Positions 46,792 through 55,952 of a stretch of 64,000 nucleotides of DNA are shown here, piece after piece; the stretch's first letter is position 1; each line of letters begins with the position of its first letter. Below the pieces are notes generated by a model. That model was not told where the DNA came from and did not search any database. It worked only from the letters and a program-made list of their open reading frames with translations. The stretch is from Caballeronia sp. GAFFF1 (GTDB lineage Bacteria; Pseudomonadota; Gammaproteobacteria; Burkholderiales; Burkholderiaceae), in the NCBI RefSeq assembly GCF_023630705.1, contig NZ_JALQEM010000041.1, forward strand, positions 124,001-188,000, given 5' to 3'. Made by a program: the position numbers and the translations under genes.

Positions 46792-46926
46792 TCAATAAGC
46801 GGCGACCCAGTAGCCTTTCTCTACTTCAAAACCTTCTTCGTGCATTCGCAGGCTGATCATTCTCAGCAGTCTTTCCGAGCGCACGACTGCCTCGAAGAAG
46901 ACCGCCGGCAGCGAGCGCTTCAGCCA
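46792..46926 (-). pseudogene. In-frame continuation of the hypothetical gene after an amber codon
   Basis: Directly after the TAG that ends the small gene at 46927-47199, the same frame stays open for 44 codons: WLKRSLPAVFFEAVVRSERL, then LRMISLRMHEEGFEVEKGYW, VAAY and TGA at 46792-46794. The text looks like a coding C-terminus. It may be the lost 3' part of the upstream gene or a read-through extension. No family was recognised. Confidence 0.4.
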
Positions 46927-47199
46927 CTAGCTCCGGACGGGCCGCGGAACGCTTCGCAGCGTGATGTGCGTCGGCCAGTCAGGGACAGGCGGTTCCCTGC
47001 GGTCCACGTCCGCCATTCCATACGCAATGGCGAACTGCCTGGCCGACAAGGCGCACGGGAACTCGCCGAGCGCGCCGCTTGCGCGCACTTCGCCGCTGGG
47101 CGAATTCACCACGACCATCGCGGTATAAAACTCGCCATCGTCGATAACGATGGGCGACAGCGTGCACCCCTTGTACAGAATTTCGTATTCGGCTTCCAT
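46927..47199 (-). CDS. Small hypothetical protein
   Basis: The 90-residue protein starts MEAEYEILYKGCTLSPIVID, with AAGG seven bases upstream of the ATG. It reads like a small beta-rich domain (GEFYTAMVVVNSPSGEV) followed by a helix (SARQFAIAYGMADVDRRE), resembling short hypothetical proteins common in Burkholderiaceae, but no family was identified. The stop is TAG, and the frame continues open for 44 codons after it. It lies alone between the GDSL gene and the kinase gene. Confidence 0.6.
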   Translation of the reverse strand: MEAEYEILYKGCTLSPIVIDDGEFYTAMVVVNSPSGEVRASGALGEFPCALSARQFAIAYGMADVDRREPPVPDWPTHITLRSVPRPVRS

Positions 47200-47448
47200 G
47201 ACCGCCTTCTCTCAGTTATCTAGTGTTTTCCCAGATATTAGAGCAAGGTCGGCAATTCGTACACAGTTCTTAACCTAGTCAGCAATTTTTTCGGACGAAT
47301 TGGCGAGCCGTTGACCCATCCTGACGGACGTCATCGCGCTCGCCCGTCACGGGTCTTTTCGCGCCAATGGCGCGGCAGCTAGCGCGAAGCCTTTTTCGCC
47401 AATAGTCCGCGCCGGGCGGCTCGCATGCGCCGCCGGCTTATGCCTGCG

Positions 47449-49353
47449 TCAGGCGGGCGCGCCCGCGCTCTCGATCGCTTCACGAAGCTGGACGACATCG
47501 ACAGGCTTCGTGAAATGGAAGTCGAATCCTGCATCGCCAGTCCGCTCCCGGTCCTGCGGCTGTCCCCAGCCGGTAATGGCGATGATCGTCACATCCTTCG
47601 TTGCCGACGTCGCGCGAATTCGCCGAGCGACGTCGCAGCCGCTCATGCCCGGCAAGCCGAGGTCCAGCAGAATCACTTCCGGGCTGTAATGGCTCAGGAT
47701 GTCGATGGCCTCTTCGCCTGAGTACACTGTTCGCACCTGGTGCCCTTCGAGCTCAAGGAGCGCGCTCAGCGCGTCCGCCGCATCGATATTGTCGTCAACG
47801 ACCAGTATGCGATGCTTCGCACCCGCCCACATGACGGCTCCCGCGTCGCGCGCCGGTCCCGGCGCGGCCACCACGCGGGATTCGGCCGGAAGATGAATGG
47901 AGAAACAACTGCCTCGATTCTTTCCCCCGCTCGACACGGTGAGTCGGCCGCCATGCAGCTCGACCAGCGACTTCGACAGCGCAAGCCCGATCCCAAGCCC
48001 TCCCTGACGGTGGTGATCGGGGTTCACCTGCGAGAACATCGAGAAGATGGCTGACAGCTTGTCGGGCTCGATTCCGATTCCATTGTCGGCGACTGACAGC
48101 ACGATCGCCTTGTCATCGGCAGTCCCTGTCAGTTCGATGCGCCCACCCGGTGGCGTGTATTTGGCGGCGTTCGTCAGCAGGTTTCCGAGTACCTGCGCGA
48201 GTCGCAGGCGGTCAGCCTCGACATGCAAGGGCCGGGCGGGCGGTTCGATCACAAGCTCGTGCGCCTTGGCTTCGAGAACCGGCCTCGCGATTTCGACTGC
48301 TTCGTCGATGACTTCCCTGAGCGCCACCGTCTCTTTGCGAAGCCTGAGCGCCCCACGCGTGATGCGTGACACATCGAGCAAGTCGTCCAGCAGCAGCGCC
48401 ATCGCAGCGGACTGCCGATGCAGCACCGCGACGCACCACTTCCTGCGCTCGTCCGTCAGATCGGCTTGCTCCAGGATCTCCGCGACCTGTCTGATCGGCG
48501 CGAGCGGGTTGCGCAATTCATGGGCGAGCGTGGCGAGAAACTCGTCTTTGCGTCGGTCCGCGTCCGAGAGCGCCCGTTCCGCCCGCACGCGCGGGGTGAC
48601 GTCCCCGAACCATGCCACGACGGAACCGCCCAGTGACGCGGCGACGACGTGAAACCATTGTTCGCCGTCCGCTCCATCGACGCGCACATCGAAAGCATCG
48701 CGCCCGTCGCGTTCGGCCAACGGCGCGAGACGGTCGAGCAGCAGGTCCGCATCCCACCCGGCAGGCCGCACATACAAGGTGGAGCTTCCGACCACCACCC
48801 CCGCGGCAGGGTTGAAGAGCCGCGCGGCCGCCTCGTTGAGATAGTCCCAACGAAGCTCCGCGATGTGCCCCTCGCGCACGACCGGTGTGACGATGAAAAA
48901 CGGAATGCCCGCGCTATTGAGCGCGACGTCGAACCGGTGCCGCGCATCCCGCTCGACCTGTAGGAGGCGATCTGCCGCGTCGTGCGTCGCGGCTTCGGCC
49001 CGCCCCGCTCGCCGGGCCAACTGAGATAGTTGTTGCCCGGCCATCACCAGCAATGCGCCGACGATCGCGTAGGCGAGCAACACCACGCGGTCTTCGGACT
49101 GCGGCACGGCCAGACTGCCGACAGGCTGCATCCATAAGGCACCGAACGCGATGCCGCTCGCCCACAGCAATGCGCCCGAGAAAGCGCCGAATAGCACAGT
49201 GACAATCGGCAACGCCGCGCTGATGAGAAGGAACGGCAACCGTCCGTGCGCGATCATGGTAAGCCCTTGCTGGGCTACGAGTATGGCCGCGGTAGACGCA
49301 AGACCGAGCAGAAGTCGCTTCTTGAGCGGATATTGGGCGATTCGAACGATCAT
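47449..49353 (-). CDS. Hybrid sensor histidine kinase with C-terminal receiver domain
   Basis: The 634-residue membrane kinase has four or five N-terminal hydrophobic segments (residues 12-110), a coiled coil, a PAS-like domain (about 140-255), a HisKA domain with His278 in LATLAHELRNPLAP and a HATPase domain (NLLTNAAKYTPPGG, DNGIGIEPDKL, GGLGIGLALSK). After a linker comes a receiver domain (from about 513: ILVVDDNIDAADALSALLEL; acceptor Asp in VILLDLGLPGMSG). No separate response regulator gene is adjacent, so output probably goes through phosphotransfer to a partner elsewhere. The signal is unknown. Confidence 0.92.
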   Translation of the reverse strand: MIVRIAQYPLKKRLLLGLASTAAILVAQQGLTMIAHGRLPFLLISAALPIVTVLFGAFSGALLWASGIAFGALWMQPVGSLAVPQSEDRVVLLAYAIVGALLVMAGQQLSQLARRAGRAEAATHDAADRLLQVERDARHRFDVALNSAGIPFFIVTPVVREGHIAELRWDYLNEAAARLFNPAAGVVVGSSTLYVRPAGWDADLLLDRLAPLAERDGRDAFDVRVDGADGEQWFHVVAASLGGSVVAWFGDVTPRVRAERALSDADRRKDEFLATLAHELRNPLAPIRQVAEILEQADLTDERRKWCVAVLHRQSAAMALLLDDLLDVSRITRGALRLRKETVALREVIDEAVEIARPVLEAKAHELVIEPPARPLHVEADRLRLAQVLGNLLTNAAKYTPPGGRIELTGTADDKAIVLSVADNGIGIEPDKLSAIFSMFSQVNPDHHRQGGLGIGLALSKSLVELHGGRLTVSSGGKNRGSCFSIHLPAESRVVAAPGPARDAGAVMWAGAKHRILVVDDNIDAADALSALLELEGHQVRTVYSGEEAIDILSHYSPEVILLDLGLPGMSGCDVARRIRATSATKDVTIIAITGWGQPQDRERTGDAGFDFHFTKPVDVVQLREAIESAGAPA

Positions 49354-49560
49354 GTTTGCGGCCGGCTTGTCGAATATTTGTCCGCAGCATTATCCATTCC
49401 TCGCATGCGAAAAGACACAGCGACGTCCGGCCGCCGAAAAAAGAGCTCCGGCACGACCCGGAGCTTGAGGATAGCAACGATGCGGCTCAACCGCTTATGC
49501 ACAAAGAGTCGAGCGCGTCGGAGTCAAACGTGGCAGAACTTTCTGCGCTCGCGCAATCCT

Positions 49561-50617
49561 TCAACCCGATGGCGGCGACGCTGATGCACGTCTGATAGGG
49601 AACGCATTGCCACCGGCAAGAACGGCCAATGCGAATGCAATGAGAAGCGGCGCGTTCGTTGTATCTTGCGACTCGGCGGCCCTTCTCGTTCGCCGAGCAA
49701 ATCGACGATAACGCAGCATCGAGCTCTGTATGCTCTTTGCCATCGCGCGCCTCGAACCATCGCAGAGCCTGTCGCGATGTCGATGCATCGGGTCGGTCAT
49801 GCGCTGGAGCAGCGCGGTCGCGGGCGAAACGACGGCCACGTTCGCCATCATCCGCTGGTCTTCGTGATCCAGGATGTGGCAGTGCATGACGAACTCGCCG
49901 GTGAAATGCTGACAGGGCGTGCGCATCACGCGTTTATAGCCCGGCTTGACGAAGAACGTGTCGCGGATCACGTCCTTCATGCCGCAGTATTCGGTGTCGC
50001 CGGTTGCCCGTTCCGCCGCCGTGCATCCGCCCGATGGATCGAAGATCGAATTGCCTGCGGGGTTCCGGATGCCCACCACACGGAACGGATTGACGTGAAT
50101 GTGGAACACATGGCCACCGGCGGCCGTCGCGTTGATGGTCCATTGATCGACGTTCCCGAGCACGCCCTCGAAGGCGACCAGCGAAGGGTCATACGTCTGG
50201 CCGTTGATGACGAAGCGGAACGCGCCGGGACTCGCGGCATTCTGCGTCATCTCTAATGTTACGGATACCTGATTATTCGACGTTACATCTACGGGGAATC
50301 CGCGGTGCGAACGCGCGCAGATCGAGCGATGCCAGATCGGTCTTAGCCGGTTCCGGCAAGGCGGGGTTCGCTCCGACAAGCTGATTGCAAATGTAATGCC
50401 AGTACTTCGAGTGATTGCCGAGCGTGTTCGACGGGATCGTCACGCACTGACCGACGCGCGCGATGCCCAGCAGGCGACGGTCCTTTATCGTCCCCGACTT
50501 CGGGCGGAAGCTGATGGTCGCGGCCACGCCGCAGCGAGTTCGCTGCTGATAATCCTCGTTCGGACGCGTCCGGAAAATGGTGGCTTCTGCGCTCTTTTGC
50601 GCCGGAAAACGCGGCAA
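49561..50617 (-). pseudogene. Multicopper oxidase C-terminal remnant, frameshifted
   Basis: The C-terminal cupredoxin domain of a multicopper oxidase is visible, with copper motifs HVFHIHVNPF and HCHILDHEDQRMM. Upstream, the text YICNQLVGANPALPEPAKTD and ASLDLRAFAP is in another frame; the match switches frame near 50300 (next FPVDVTSNNQVSVTL). The N-terminal cupredoxin domains are missing, and the frame runs about 90 codons beyond the usual end. It is a decayed fragment. An intact enzyme of about 600 residues would have oxidised metals or phenols in the periplasm. Confidence 0.75.
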
Positions 50618-51042
50618 AGCCGTCGGCTTTCAGAGCCGGCTGACGAAAAGCCGTTGGACTGATTGCAGCCTTTCGCCGCGAGCGTGTCTCTGCGTCTCGG
50701 TTTCAACGTTCCGGCAATCGTCTTGTGCAAGGCACGACGGCGCGCGTTGATCATGCGCGCGCTCTCGTTCGACATGAGAGATTTGAGCGTCGCGCGGGAG
50801 ACACGAGTGGACAGTCTTTTACCAAGACTCGCGATGGCTCGACACCCGTAATTGCCGCACGCATCTTCGATTGTCGAACGCATCGGTCCAACGAAACATC
50901 GCGATGTCGCGCCTGCACTGCGGATTGCGCACGGTTCGGCCGCATTGCAGATCGACGCCGAACCACGCTGCGGTTCGGCGTCCAGCCCGCGACGGTGGTA
51001 TGGGCTCAACCTTGGCGCGGCGTCCCCGTTTCGATCCTAAGC
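50618..51042. other. Intergenic region without recognisable genes
   Basis: No gene with family resemblance was seen between the multicopper oxidase remnant and the porin gene. A strong stem-loop at 50954-50982 belongs to the porin 3' region. Confidence 0.5.
50954..50982 (-). terminator. Stem-loop downstream of the porin gene
   Basis: GACGCCGAACC (50954-50964) and GGTTCGGCGTC (50972-50982) form a perfect 11-bp stem with a 7-base loop, about 60 bp after the porin stop. No U-run follows, but its stability and place suggest a terminator or a 3'-end stabiliser. Confidence 0.55.
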
Positions 51043-52221
51043 CTAGAAACGGTGTCGTACGCCCACGGTGGCCTCGACCTGATTGGATGTCGATGCGGGC
51101 GCGCTGATACCGTTGATCCAGGCGACCCCCAGAGGGTTGCCCGACCTCGCGCTCACGCTTTGATAGGTGCTTTGAATGTACACGTCCGTGCGCTTGGAGA
51201 AGGCATAGTTGGCTAGCGCGCTCACCTGATTCCAGTGCGGCGCTCCGCCACCCGCGTTACCTCCCGCGCGTGAGTAAGTGTAGGCAGCCGCCAGCATGAC
51301 GGCAGGTGTTAGAGCAAAGCGGATATTTCCTTCATAGTTCTGGAAGTGCGTGTTGAAGCCAGTCAGAAACAGTTCGGTCAGGTTCGTTTGCGTATAGACC
51401 AAGCCCGCAACCAACGGCCCGATCGCGTAATTCACGCCTCCGCCCCACGTCTGTTGCCGACGAGCGAGTGCCCCTAATGGCACGGAGGTCGGGGTCAACA
51501 GGCCTGACAACGAGGTTCCGAGGGTATCCGTGACCGCCCCATTCGTGTTGAGTTGTGCCGGAGTAGCGGCCGAATTGTTCAGGTGCAGATATCCGGCGCC
51601 GACGTTCAACGGGCCCCACATGTACGACATGCCGACACTGTACGCGCGATTATTCGCGAAGCCGCCGGCCTGGTTCGAGAACCCGTAAAGCGCGCCGAGT
51701 TTGAAGCCCGCGAAATCGGGACTTTGATACTTCACCGAATTGTTGATCTGAAACGAGTCGTTCAGGTTGTCGATGTCGAACGGGTGTGCGAAGTGCGTGC
51801 CGCCATACTGCGTTCCGGTAAGCGAAAGAGGTCCGAGGAAGTCAACCATGCCGTCCGTTTGACGCCCCAGGGTCAGCGAGCCGAAGTCGCGGCTGGAAAC
51901 GCCCACGTAGGCCAAACGGTTGAAGATGCGATTGGCAGACGACAACTGCCCGTTGTTGATGTTGAAGCCGTTTTCCAGGTTGAAGATCGCCTGCAGTCCG
52001 CCGCCGAGGTCTTCCGCACCGCGCAGCCCCCAACGACTGTACTGAACGCCGCCGCTCGTCATCTGCCAGTTGCTGTGACCACCTGCTCCTGTGCCGGTGA
52101 TCTGACTGTTCGTGTAAGTCAGGCCTGCGTCGATCAGGCCATAGAGCGTCACGCTGCTTTGCGCCTGCGCCGTGCCGGCCAGGGTAGCCAGCGCCGCTCC
52201 GGCAATCAGAGTTCTCTTCAT
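51043..52221 (-). CDS. Gram-negative outer membrane porin
   Basis: The 392-residue protein begins MKRTLIAGAALATLAGTAQA (signal peptide). The mature N-terminus QSSVTLYGLIDAGLTYTNSQ and the C-terminus VEATVGVRHRF, ending in phenylalanine, are the marks of the 16-strand trimeric OmpC-like porins of betaproteobacteria. Loop-3-type segments are GRQTDGMVDFLGPLSL and NDSFQINNSVKYQSPDF. GGAG six bases upstream supports the ATG at 52221. It is monocistronic. Confidence 0.93.
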   Translation of the reverse strand: MKRTLIAGAALATLAGTAQAQSSVTLYGLIDAGLTYTNSQITGTGAGGHSNWQMTSGGVQYSRWGLRGAEDLGGGLQAIFNLENGFNINNGQLSSANRIFNRLAYVGVSSRDFGSLTLGRQTDGMVDFLGPLSLTGTQYGGTHFAHPFDIDNLNDSFQINNSVKYQSPDFAGFKLGALYGFSNQAGGFANNRAYSVGMSYMWGPLNVGAGYLHLNNSAATPAQLNTNGAVTDTLGTSLSGLLTPTSVPLGALARRQQTWGGGVNYAIGPLVAGLVYTQTNLTELFLTGFNTHFQNYEGNIRFALTPAVMLAAAYTYSRAGGNAGGGAPHWNQVSALANYAFSKRTDVYIQSTYQSVSARSGNPLGVAWINGISAPASTSNQVEATVGVRHRF

Positions 52222-52629
52222 TTGCAACTCCACGGTTGAAGTGTTTTCATTAAACGCTTCACGCCACCCCGTGCCGCAACGCCCTCTCTACGGAGAAGCT
52301 TCCGTCGTCTCAAAAGGATAGCGTCAATTTGGTCTGCGAATCTATCTGGACGTCGGGTTCGTCGTTGAATCGCAACACGTGCCGTTGCGCGTTCTGGCTG
52401 ATCACCGCCCGAATAAAGCGGTTAATTAGTCATTGATTGGTTGTCCTACCGAGACGACAGACCGCATGCATAATTTATGGCTATCGTACGGACGGTGGCT
52501 GGATGCAACGTTGTTCGGAGCCAGGCGATCGCCTCTTTCGAAATAAGAATCATCGAGTGTACGGGCATCGCCTGTCCTGTGCAGGAGACGATCGTCGATA
52601 GCGTGCCGTTCTGCGTCTTGCGCCGCTTT
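52222..52629. other. Porin promoter region and intergenic DNA
   Basis: This region contains the 5' region of the leftward porin gene. It is AT-richer between about 52230 and 52490. No gene was recognised before the phaZ remnant begins. Confidence 0.5.
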
Positions 52630-53545
52630 GCGATAAAGAAACACGCGACGCACGTTTCGCGTTCCAGCACGCGGACCGCGAATATGCTGTGCGCGCCGCT
52701 CGCGGGCCATCACGCGGTGATGCTGCGGGAAGCCGTCGAAACGCTGCTACACGACGGCGACGTCACGTCACCGACTGGCATGATGGCTGCGACATTCTTT
52801 TCGATGCGCATGCGACGCGTGCAACACGTGCATGCCACCGTCCCTATGTTCGCAATCTGTCAGGCTGCGCCCCGCTGTCCTCGCTGCCGCCGCGCTTTTG
52901 GCGGATGCGGGCAAGTGTCGGCTTGCAAGCATCACGCGGATGGGCGGCCCGGTGGACGCGCGGCTCAATCCCACGGCAATCGAACGGTTCGCGAGCAGTC
53001 ACGATATCGCCTGATTTTGCGACTGCACCATCGACACCGTGCCGCAGCCATATGCAGGCGCGACGAGTCGGGTTTATCGCGGCCATCTCCAGCACGCTGC
53101 GCTGTTTGCCGCACATCCCGAGCGGCAAAGCGCAATAGGCGTGCGCTGCAGGCTAAGCGCAATGAATCTTTCCGCGGAACCGTTTGCAACCACACGGCCG
53201 GAGCTCGACGAATACGCAGCCGTGCTGGAGATGCCAGAGGCGAATTTTCTCGACATCATTCGCGTCGTCTTTCAGGACGCGTTGCTTGTACGCGGACTCT
53301 GGCACGTCGACTCGAGGAAAGTACGGCCCGAGACGTTGAGAGAAACGCCGCTCTGCACCATCGAAGGAGATTGCGACGACATCACCGGCGAGGGCCGAAC
53401 TCACGCGGCGCAGCCGTCTTTCGCCGCGGACCATACACCGCGGTGGCAACTGACCATCGACGGATCTGTTCACGGGGCCGCGCTGGCGCAACGCTATCCA
53501 TCCGGCGCTCGCGAGATTCTCGCAACGCGTCAACGCGGACAGTAA
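52630..53545 (+). pseudogene. Decayed intracellular polyhydroxybutyrate depolymerase (phaZ-like)
   Basis: Pieces in several frames follow the PhaZ order. LCAPLAGHHAVMLREAVETL (from about 52680) is followed, after a frame change near 52760, by VTDWHDGCDI. Then come AVCQA-like text, LADAGKCRLASITRMGGPVD (about 52900), ARLNPTAIERFASSHDIA and a TGA at 53012-53014 where a TGG is expected. In the same frame follow TVPQPYAGATSRVYRGHLQH and AALFAAHPER. After a deletion it ends with PEANFLDIIRVVFQDALLVR and RETPLCTIEGDCDDITGEGR. Frameshifts, a nonsense codon and a deletion show that it is dead. Confidence 0.8.
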
Positions 53546-53813
53546 AGATGATCGGCGGCACCGGCACCGCCATCAATGGCCACCCGCGCGCGTTCCCCGC
53601 GCGAGGCGCATGTCGTGAGGCTCGTCGGCTATCGGTCCTTGCCCGCCCCGTCTTCGCAACGCTGCATGCCAACGATCTTCGCCCCTTTTTACGGCGCAAT
53701 AGAAGAAGGCGCGCCCAAAACCCGTGCATCGTGATGCGTTCCAGTGCAAGCCCTCACCCGGACTGCGCATCCCTCGCCCGACATAACCCGCACAGGCCTT
53801 GATTCGCCGCCCT
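53546..53813. other. Intergenic region without recognisable genes
   Basis: No gene was recognised between the phaZ remnant and the promoter region of the guanidine operon. Confidence 0.5.
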
Positions 53814-53829
53814 TGGCACGCTTCCCGCT
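53814..53829 (+). promoter_or_regulatory. Candidate sigma-54 promoter of the guanidine operon
   Basis: TGGCACG (53814-53820) is a perfect -24 element. The required GG (53815-53816) and GC (53827-53828) dinucleotides are exactly 10 bases apart, but the -12 box reads CCGCT instead of TTGCA. A transcript starting near 53840 would include the complete riboswitch. Sigma-54 control would link the operon to nitrogen limitation. Confidence 0.4.
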
Positions 53830-53884
53830 TTAATCGTTGCGCAAGGAGCCGGCGCGTCATCCGGTTCACCAAACAATCTGAAAT

Positions 53885-53977
53885 GGACGGCTAGGGTTCC
53901 GGTCTGCTCGCAGATGCTGGTCCGAGAGCTGTCGACCTCGCACGAGGTTACACGGCGGGACAAAAGCCCGGGAGAGA
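53885..53977 (+). ncRNA. Guanidine-I riboswitch (ykkC class)
   Basis: All conserved blocks of the guanidine-I aptamer are present in order: CTAGGGTTCCG (53891-53901), TGGTCCGAGAG (53918-53928), a variable hairpin ACCTC/GAGGT (53935-53948), and the block from ACACGG (53950) through GGGACAAAAGCCCGGGAGA, ending at 53975. It lies 58 bp upstream of the first gene of a guanidine degradation operon, which is its usual place. The class binds guanidinium and turns on downstream genes. Confidence 0.93.
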
Positions 53978-54014
53978 ACGCGATGTTTGCGCTGCTCCCT
54001 GCCGTCGCCAACCG

Positions 54015-54034
54015 TCTCCTCCGAGGTCAACCTC
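54015..54034 (+). promoter_or_regulatory. Riboswitch expression platform with hidden ribosome site
   Basis: The ribosome site GAGG (54023-54026) can pair with CCTC (54031-54034), which abuts the start codon, through a TCAA tetraloop. TCTCC (54015-54019) can pair with the last aptamer bases GGAGA (53971-53975). No T-run terminator is present, so control of translation is more likely than termination. The switch mechanism is inferred. Confidence 0.45.
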
Positions 54035-55105
54035 ATGCGCAAGCTCGCCCGCTGTCTCGGCATCGCCGCCGTTTCCCTCGTCACGCTCGCCTCGAGCGCC
54101 GCGTTCGCCGCGCCCCGCAACGACTTCAAGGTGTGCTGGACCATCTATGCGGGCTGGATGCCCTGGGGTCAGGCCAAGACTCAGGGCATCGTGTCGAAGT
54201 GGGCGAAGAAGTACGGCATCAACGTCGATGTCGTGCAGCTGAACGACTACGTCGAGTCCATCAATCAGTACACGGCCGGCAAGTTCGATGGCTGCGCCAT
54301 GACCAACATGGATGCGCTCACCATTCCGGCGGCGGGCGGCGTCGATTCGACCGCGCTCATCGTGAGCGACTACTCCAACGGCAACGACGGCGTGCTCATG
54401 AAGGGCAAGGGCAAGCAGATCGCCGATCTGAAGGGCCAGCAAGTCAACCTCGTGCAGTTCTCCGTGTCGCACTATCTGCTCGCGCGGGCGCTCGACAGCG
54501 CCCACATGAGCGAGCGCGATCTCAAGGTCGTCAATACATCCGATGCCGATATCTCAGGCGCATTCGCGACGCCGGCCGTTCACAACGCGGTGACATGGAA
54601 CCCGATGCTCGCCGATCTCAAGGCACAGCCGAACGTCACCGAAGTCTTCGATTCCAGCAAGATCCCCGGCGAAATCATGGACATGATGGTCGTCAACACG
54701 AAGACGCTGCAGGACAATCCCGCCCTCGGCAAGGCGCTGACCGGCGCATGGTTCGAGATGGTCGCGCTCATGCACGGCAACTCCGCCGAGACCACGAACG
54801 CGCTCACCGCAATGGCGAAGTCTTCCGGCACCGATCTCGCCAACTTCAAAGGCCAGTTGTCCACCACTGCCCTCTTCTACACGCCGAAAGCGGCGCTGGA
54901 TTTCGTCACGAGCCCCGACATGCCGAAGATCATGACGCGCGTCGCGAAGTTCTCGTTCGATCACGGCCTGCTCGGTCAGGACGCGAAGAGCGCGGACGCG
55001 GTGGGCATGGCGTTCGACAAGGGCGTCGTAATCGGAAACAAGAGCAATGTCAAGCTGCGCTTCGATCCGACCTATGTCGAGATGGCGGCAGCGGGCAAGC
55101 TCTGA
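54035..55105 (+). CDS. ABC transporter substrate-binding protein, guanidine operon (SsuA/TauA-like)
   Basis: The 356-residue periplasmic receptor begins MRKLARCLGIAAVSLVTLAS, with cleavage near AFA. The mature text FKVCWTIYAGWMPWGQAKTQ and KWAKKYGINVDVVQLNDYVE is that of the nitrate/sulfonate/taurine-like receptors found in riboswitch-controlled urea carboxylase clusters. Guanidine or a guanidine derivative is the likely ligand because of the riboswitch and the downstream enzymes. The ATG at 54035 is chosen because it starts the signal peptide and has GAGG upstream; an in-frame ATG at 53987 lies next to the aptamer. Confidence 0.9.
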   Translation: MRKLARCLGIAAVSLVTLASSAAFAAPRNDFKVCWTIYAGWMPWGQAKTQGIVSKWAKKYGINVDVVQLNDYVESINQYTAGKFDGCAMTNMDALTIPAAGGVDSTALIVSDYSNGNDGVLMKGKGKQIADLKGQQVNLVQFSVSHYLLARALDSAHMSERDLKVVNTSDADISGAFATPAVHNAVTWNPMLADLKAQPNVTEVFDSSKIPGEIMDMMVVNTKTLQDNPALGKALTGAWFEMVALMHGNSAETTNALTAMAKSSGTDLANFKGQLSTTALFYTPKAALDFVTSPDMPKIMTRVAKFSFDHGLLGQDAKSADAVGMAFDKGVVIGNKSNVKLRFDPTYVEMAAAGKL

Positions 55106-55136
55106 TCATCTTCGAGTCTTCAACGAGGCGGTCACC

Positions 55137-55952
55137 ATGCGACTCATCAATCGACATCCCAGCAGGACCGGCGGCCTGATGCTGCTGCTGTTGCCGTTCG
55201 TCGTGCTGTTTGCGGTTTATTTCACCGGATCGTCGATGCGGCTTTCGGTCAATCCCGACGACAAGCTGTTGCCGAGCGCGACGCAAATGAGCGATGCCGT
55301 GAAGTCGGTCGCCTTCACCGAGGACAAGCGTACGGGCGAGTATCTGTTGTGGGCCGACACGCTGTCGAGCTTGCGGCGGCTTTGCATCGGCCTCGTCGTG
55401 AGCGCGGCGATCGCGCTCGTCATCGCCATCGCGACGGGCTCCTTCCCGCTCGTCAGCGCGACGCTCTCGCCGTTCGTCACGGTCATTTCGATGGTCCCGC
55501 CGCTTGCCGTGCTGCCGATTCTCTTCATCGTGTTCGGACTCGACGAGTTGTCGAAGGTCGTGCTGATCGTCGTCGGCATCACGCCGATGATCATTCGCGA
55601 CCTGCATGCGCGCACAAGCGACATTCCCGCCGAGTTGTGGGTCAAGGCGCAGACGCTCGGCGCAAGCAGCTGGACGCTGATTCTGCGGCTCGTGCTGCCT
55701 CAACTCCTGCCGCGCTTGCTGGTGGCGCTGCGTCTTTCGCTCGGCGCCGCGTGGCTCTTTCTGATCGCGGCGGAAGCGATCGCGTCCACCGACGGCCTCG
55801 GCTACCGCATCTTCCTCGTGCGCCGCTATCTGTCGATGGATCTCATTCTGCCGTACGTCGCATGGATCACGCTGCTCGCGTGGCTCACCGACGAGCTGCT
55901 TCGACGCATCACGCAATGGTGCTTTCCGTGGTTCGGCGGGAGCGCGCGATGA
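55137..55952 (+). CDS. ABC transporter permease, guanidine operon (SsuC/TauC-like)
   Basis: The 271-residue permease starts MRLINRHPSRTGGLMLLLLP after a GAGG-type site. It has six hydrophobic segments and a cytoplasmic EAA loop, PAELWVKAQTLGASSWTLIL. One long periplasmic segment (SVNPDDKLLPSATQMSDAVK) follows the first helix. It lies between the receptor and ATPase genes and is ATGA-coupled to the latter. A homodimer would form the pore. Confidence 0.92.
   Translation: MRLINRHPSRTGGLMLLLLPFVVLFAVYFTGSSMRLSVNPDDKLLPSATQMSDAVKSVAFTEDKRTGEYLLWADTLSSLRRLCIGLVVSAAIALVIAIATGSFPLVSATLSPFVTVISMVPPLAVLPILFIVFGLDELSKVVLIVVGITPMIIRDLHARTSDIPAELWVKAQTLGASSWTLILRLVLPQLLPRLLVALRLSLGAAWLFLIAAEAIASTDGLGYRIFLVRRYLSMDLILPYVAWITLLAWLTDELLRRITQWCFPWFGGSAR

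Noticed and set aside
50640..51010. Overlapping 60-170 codon frames on both strands between the oxidase remnant and the porin gene
   Set aside because: Basic, low-complexity translations without recognisable domains. One contains a stem-loop better explained as the porin terminator.
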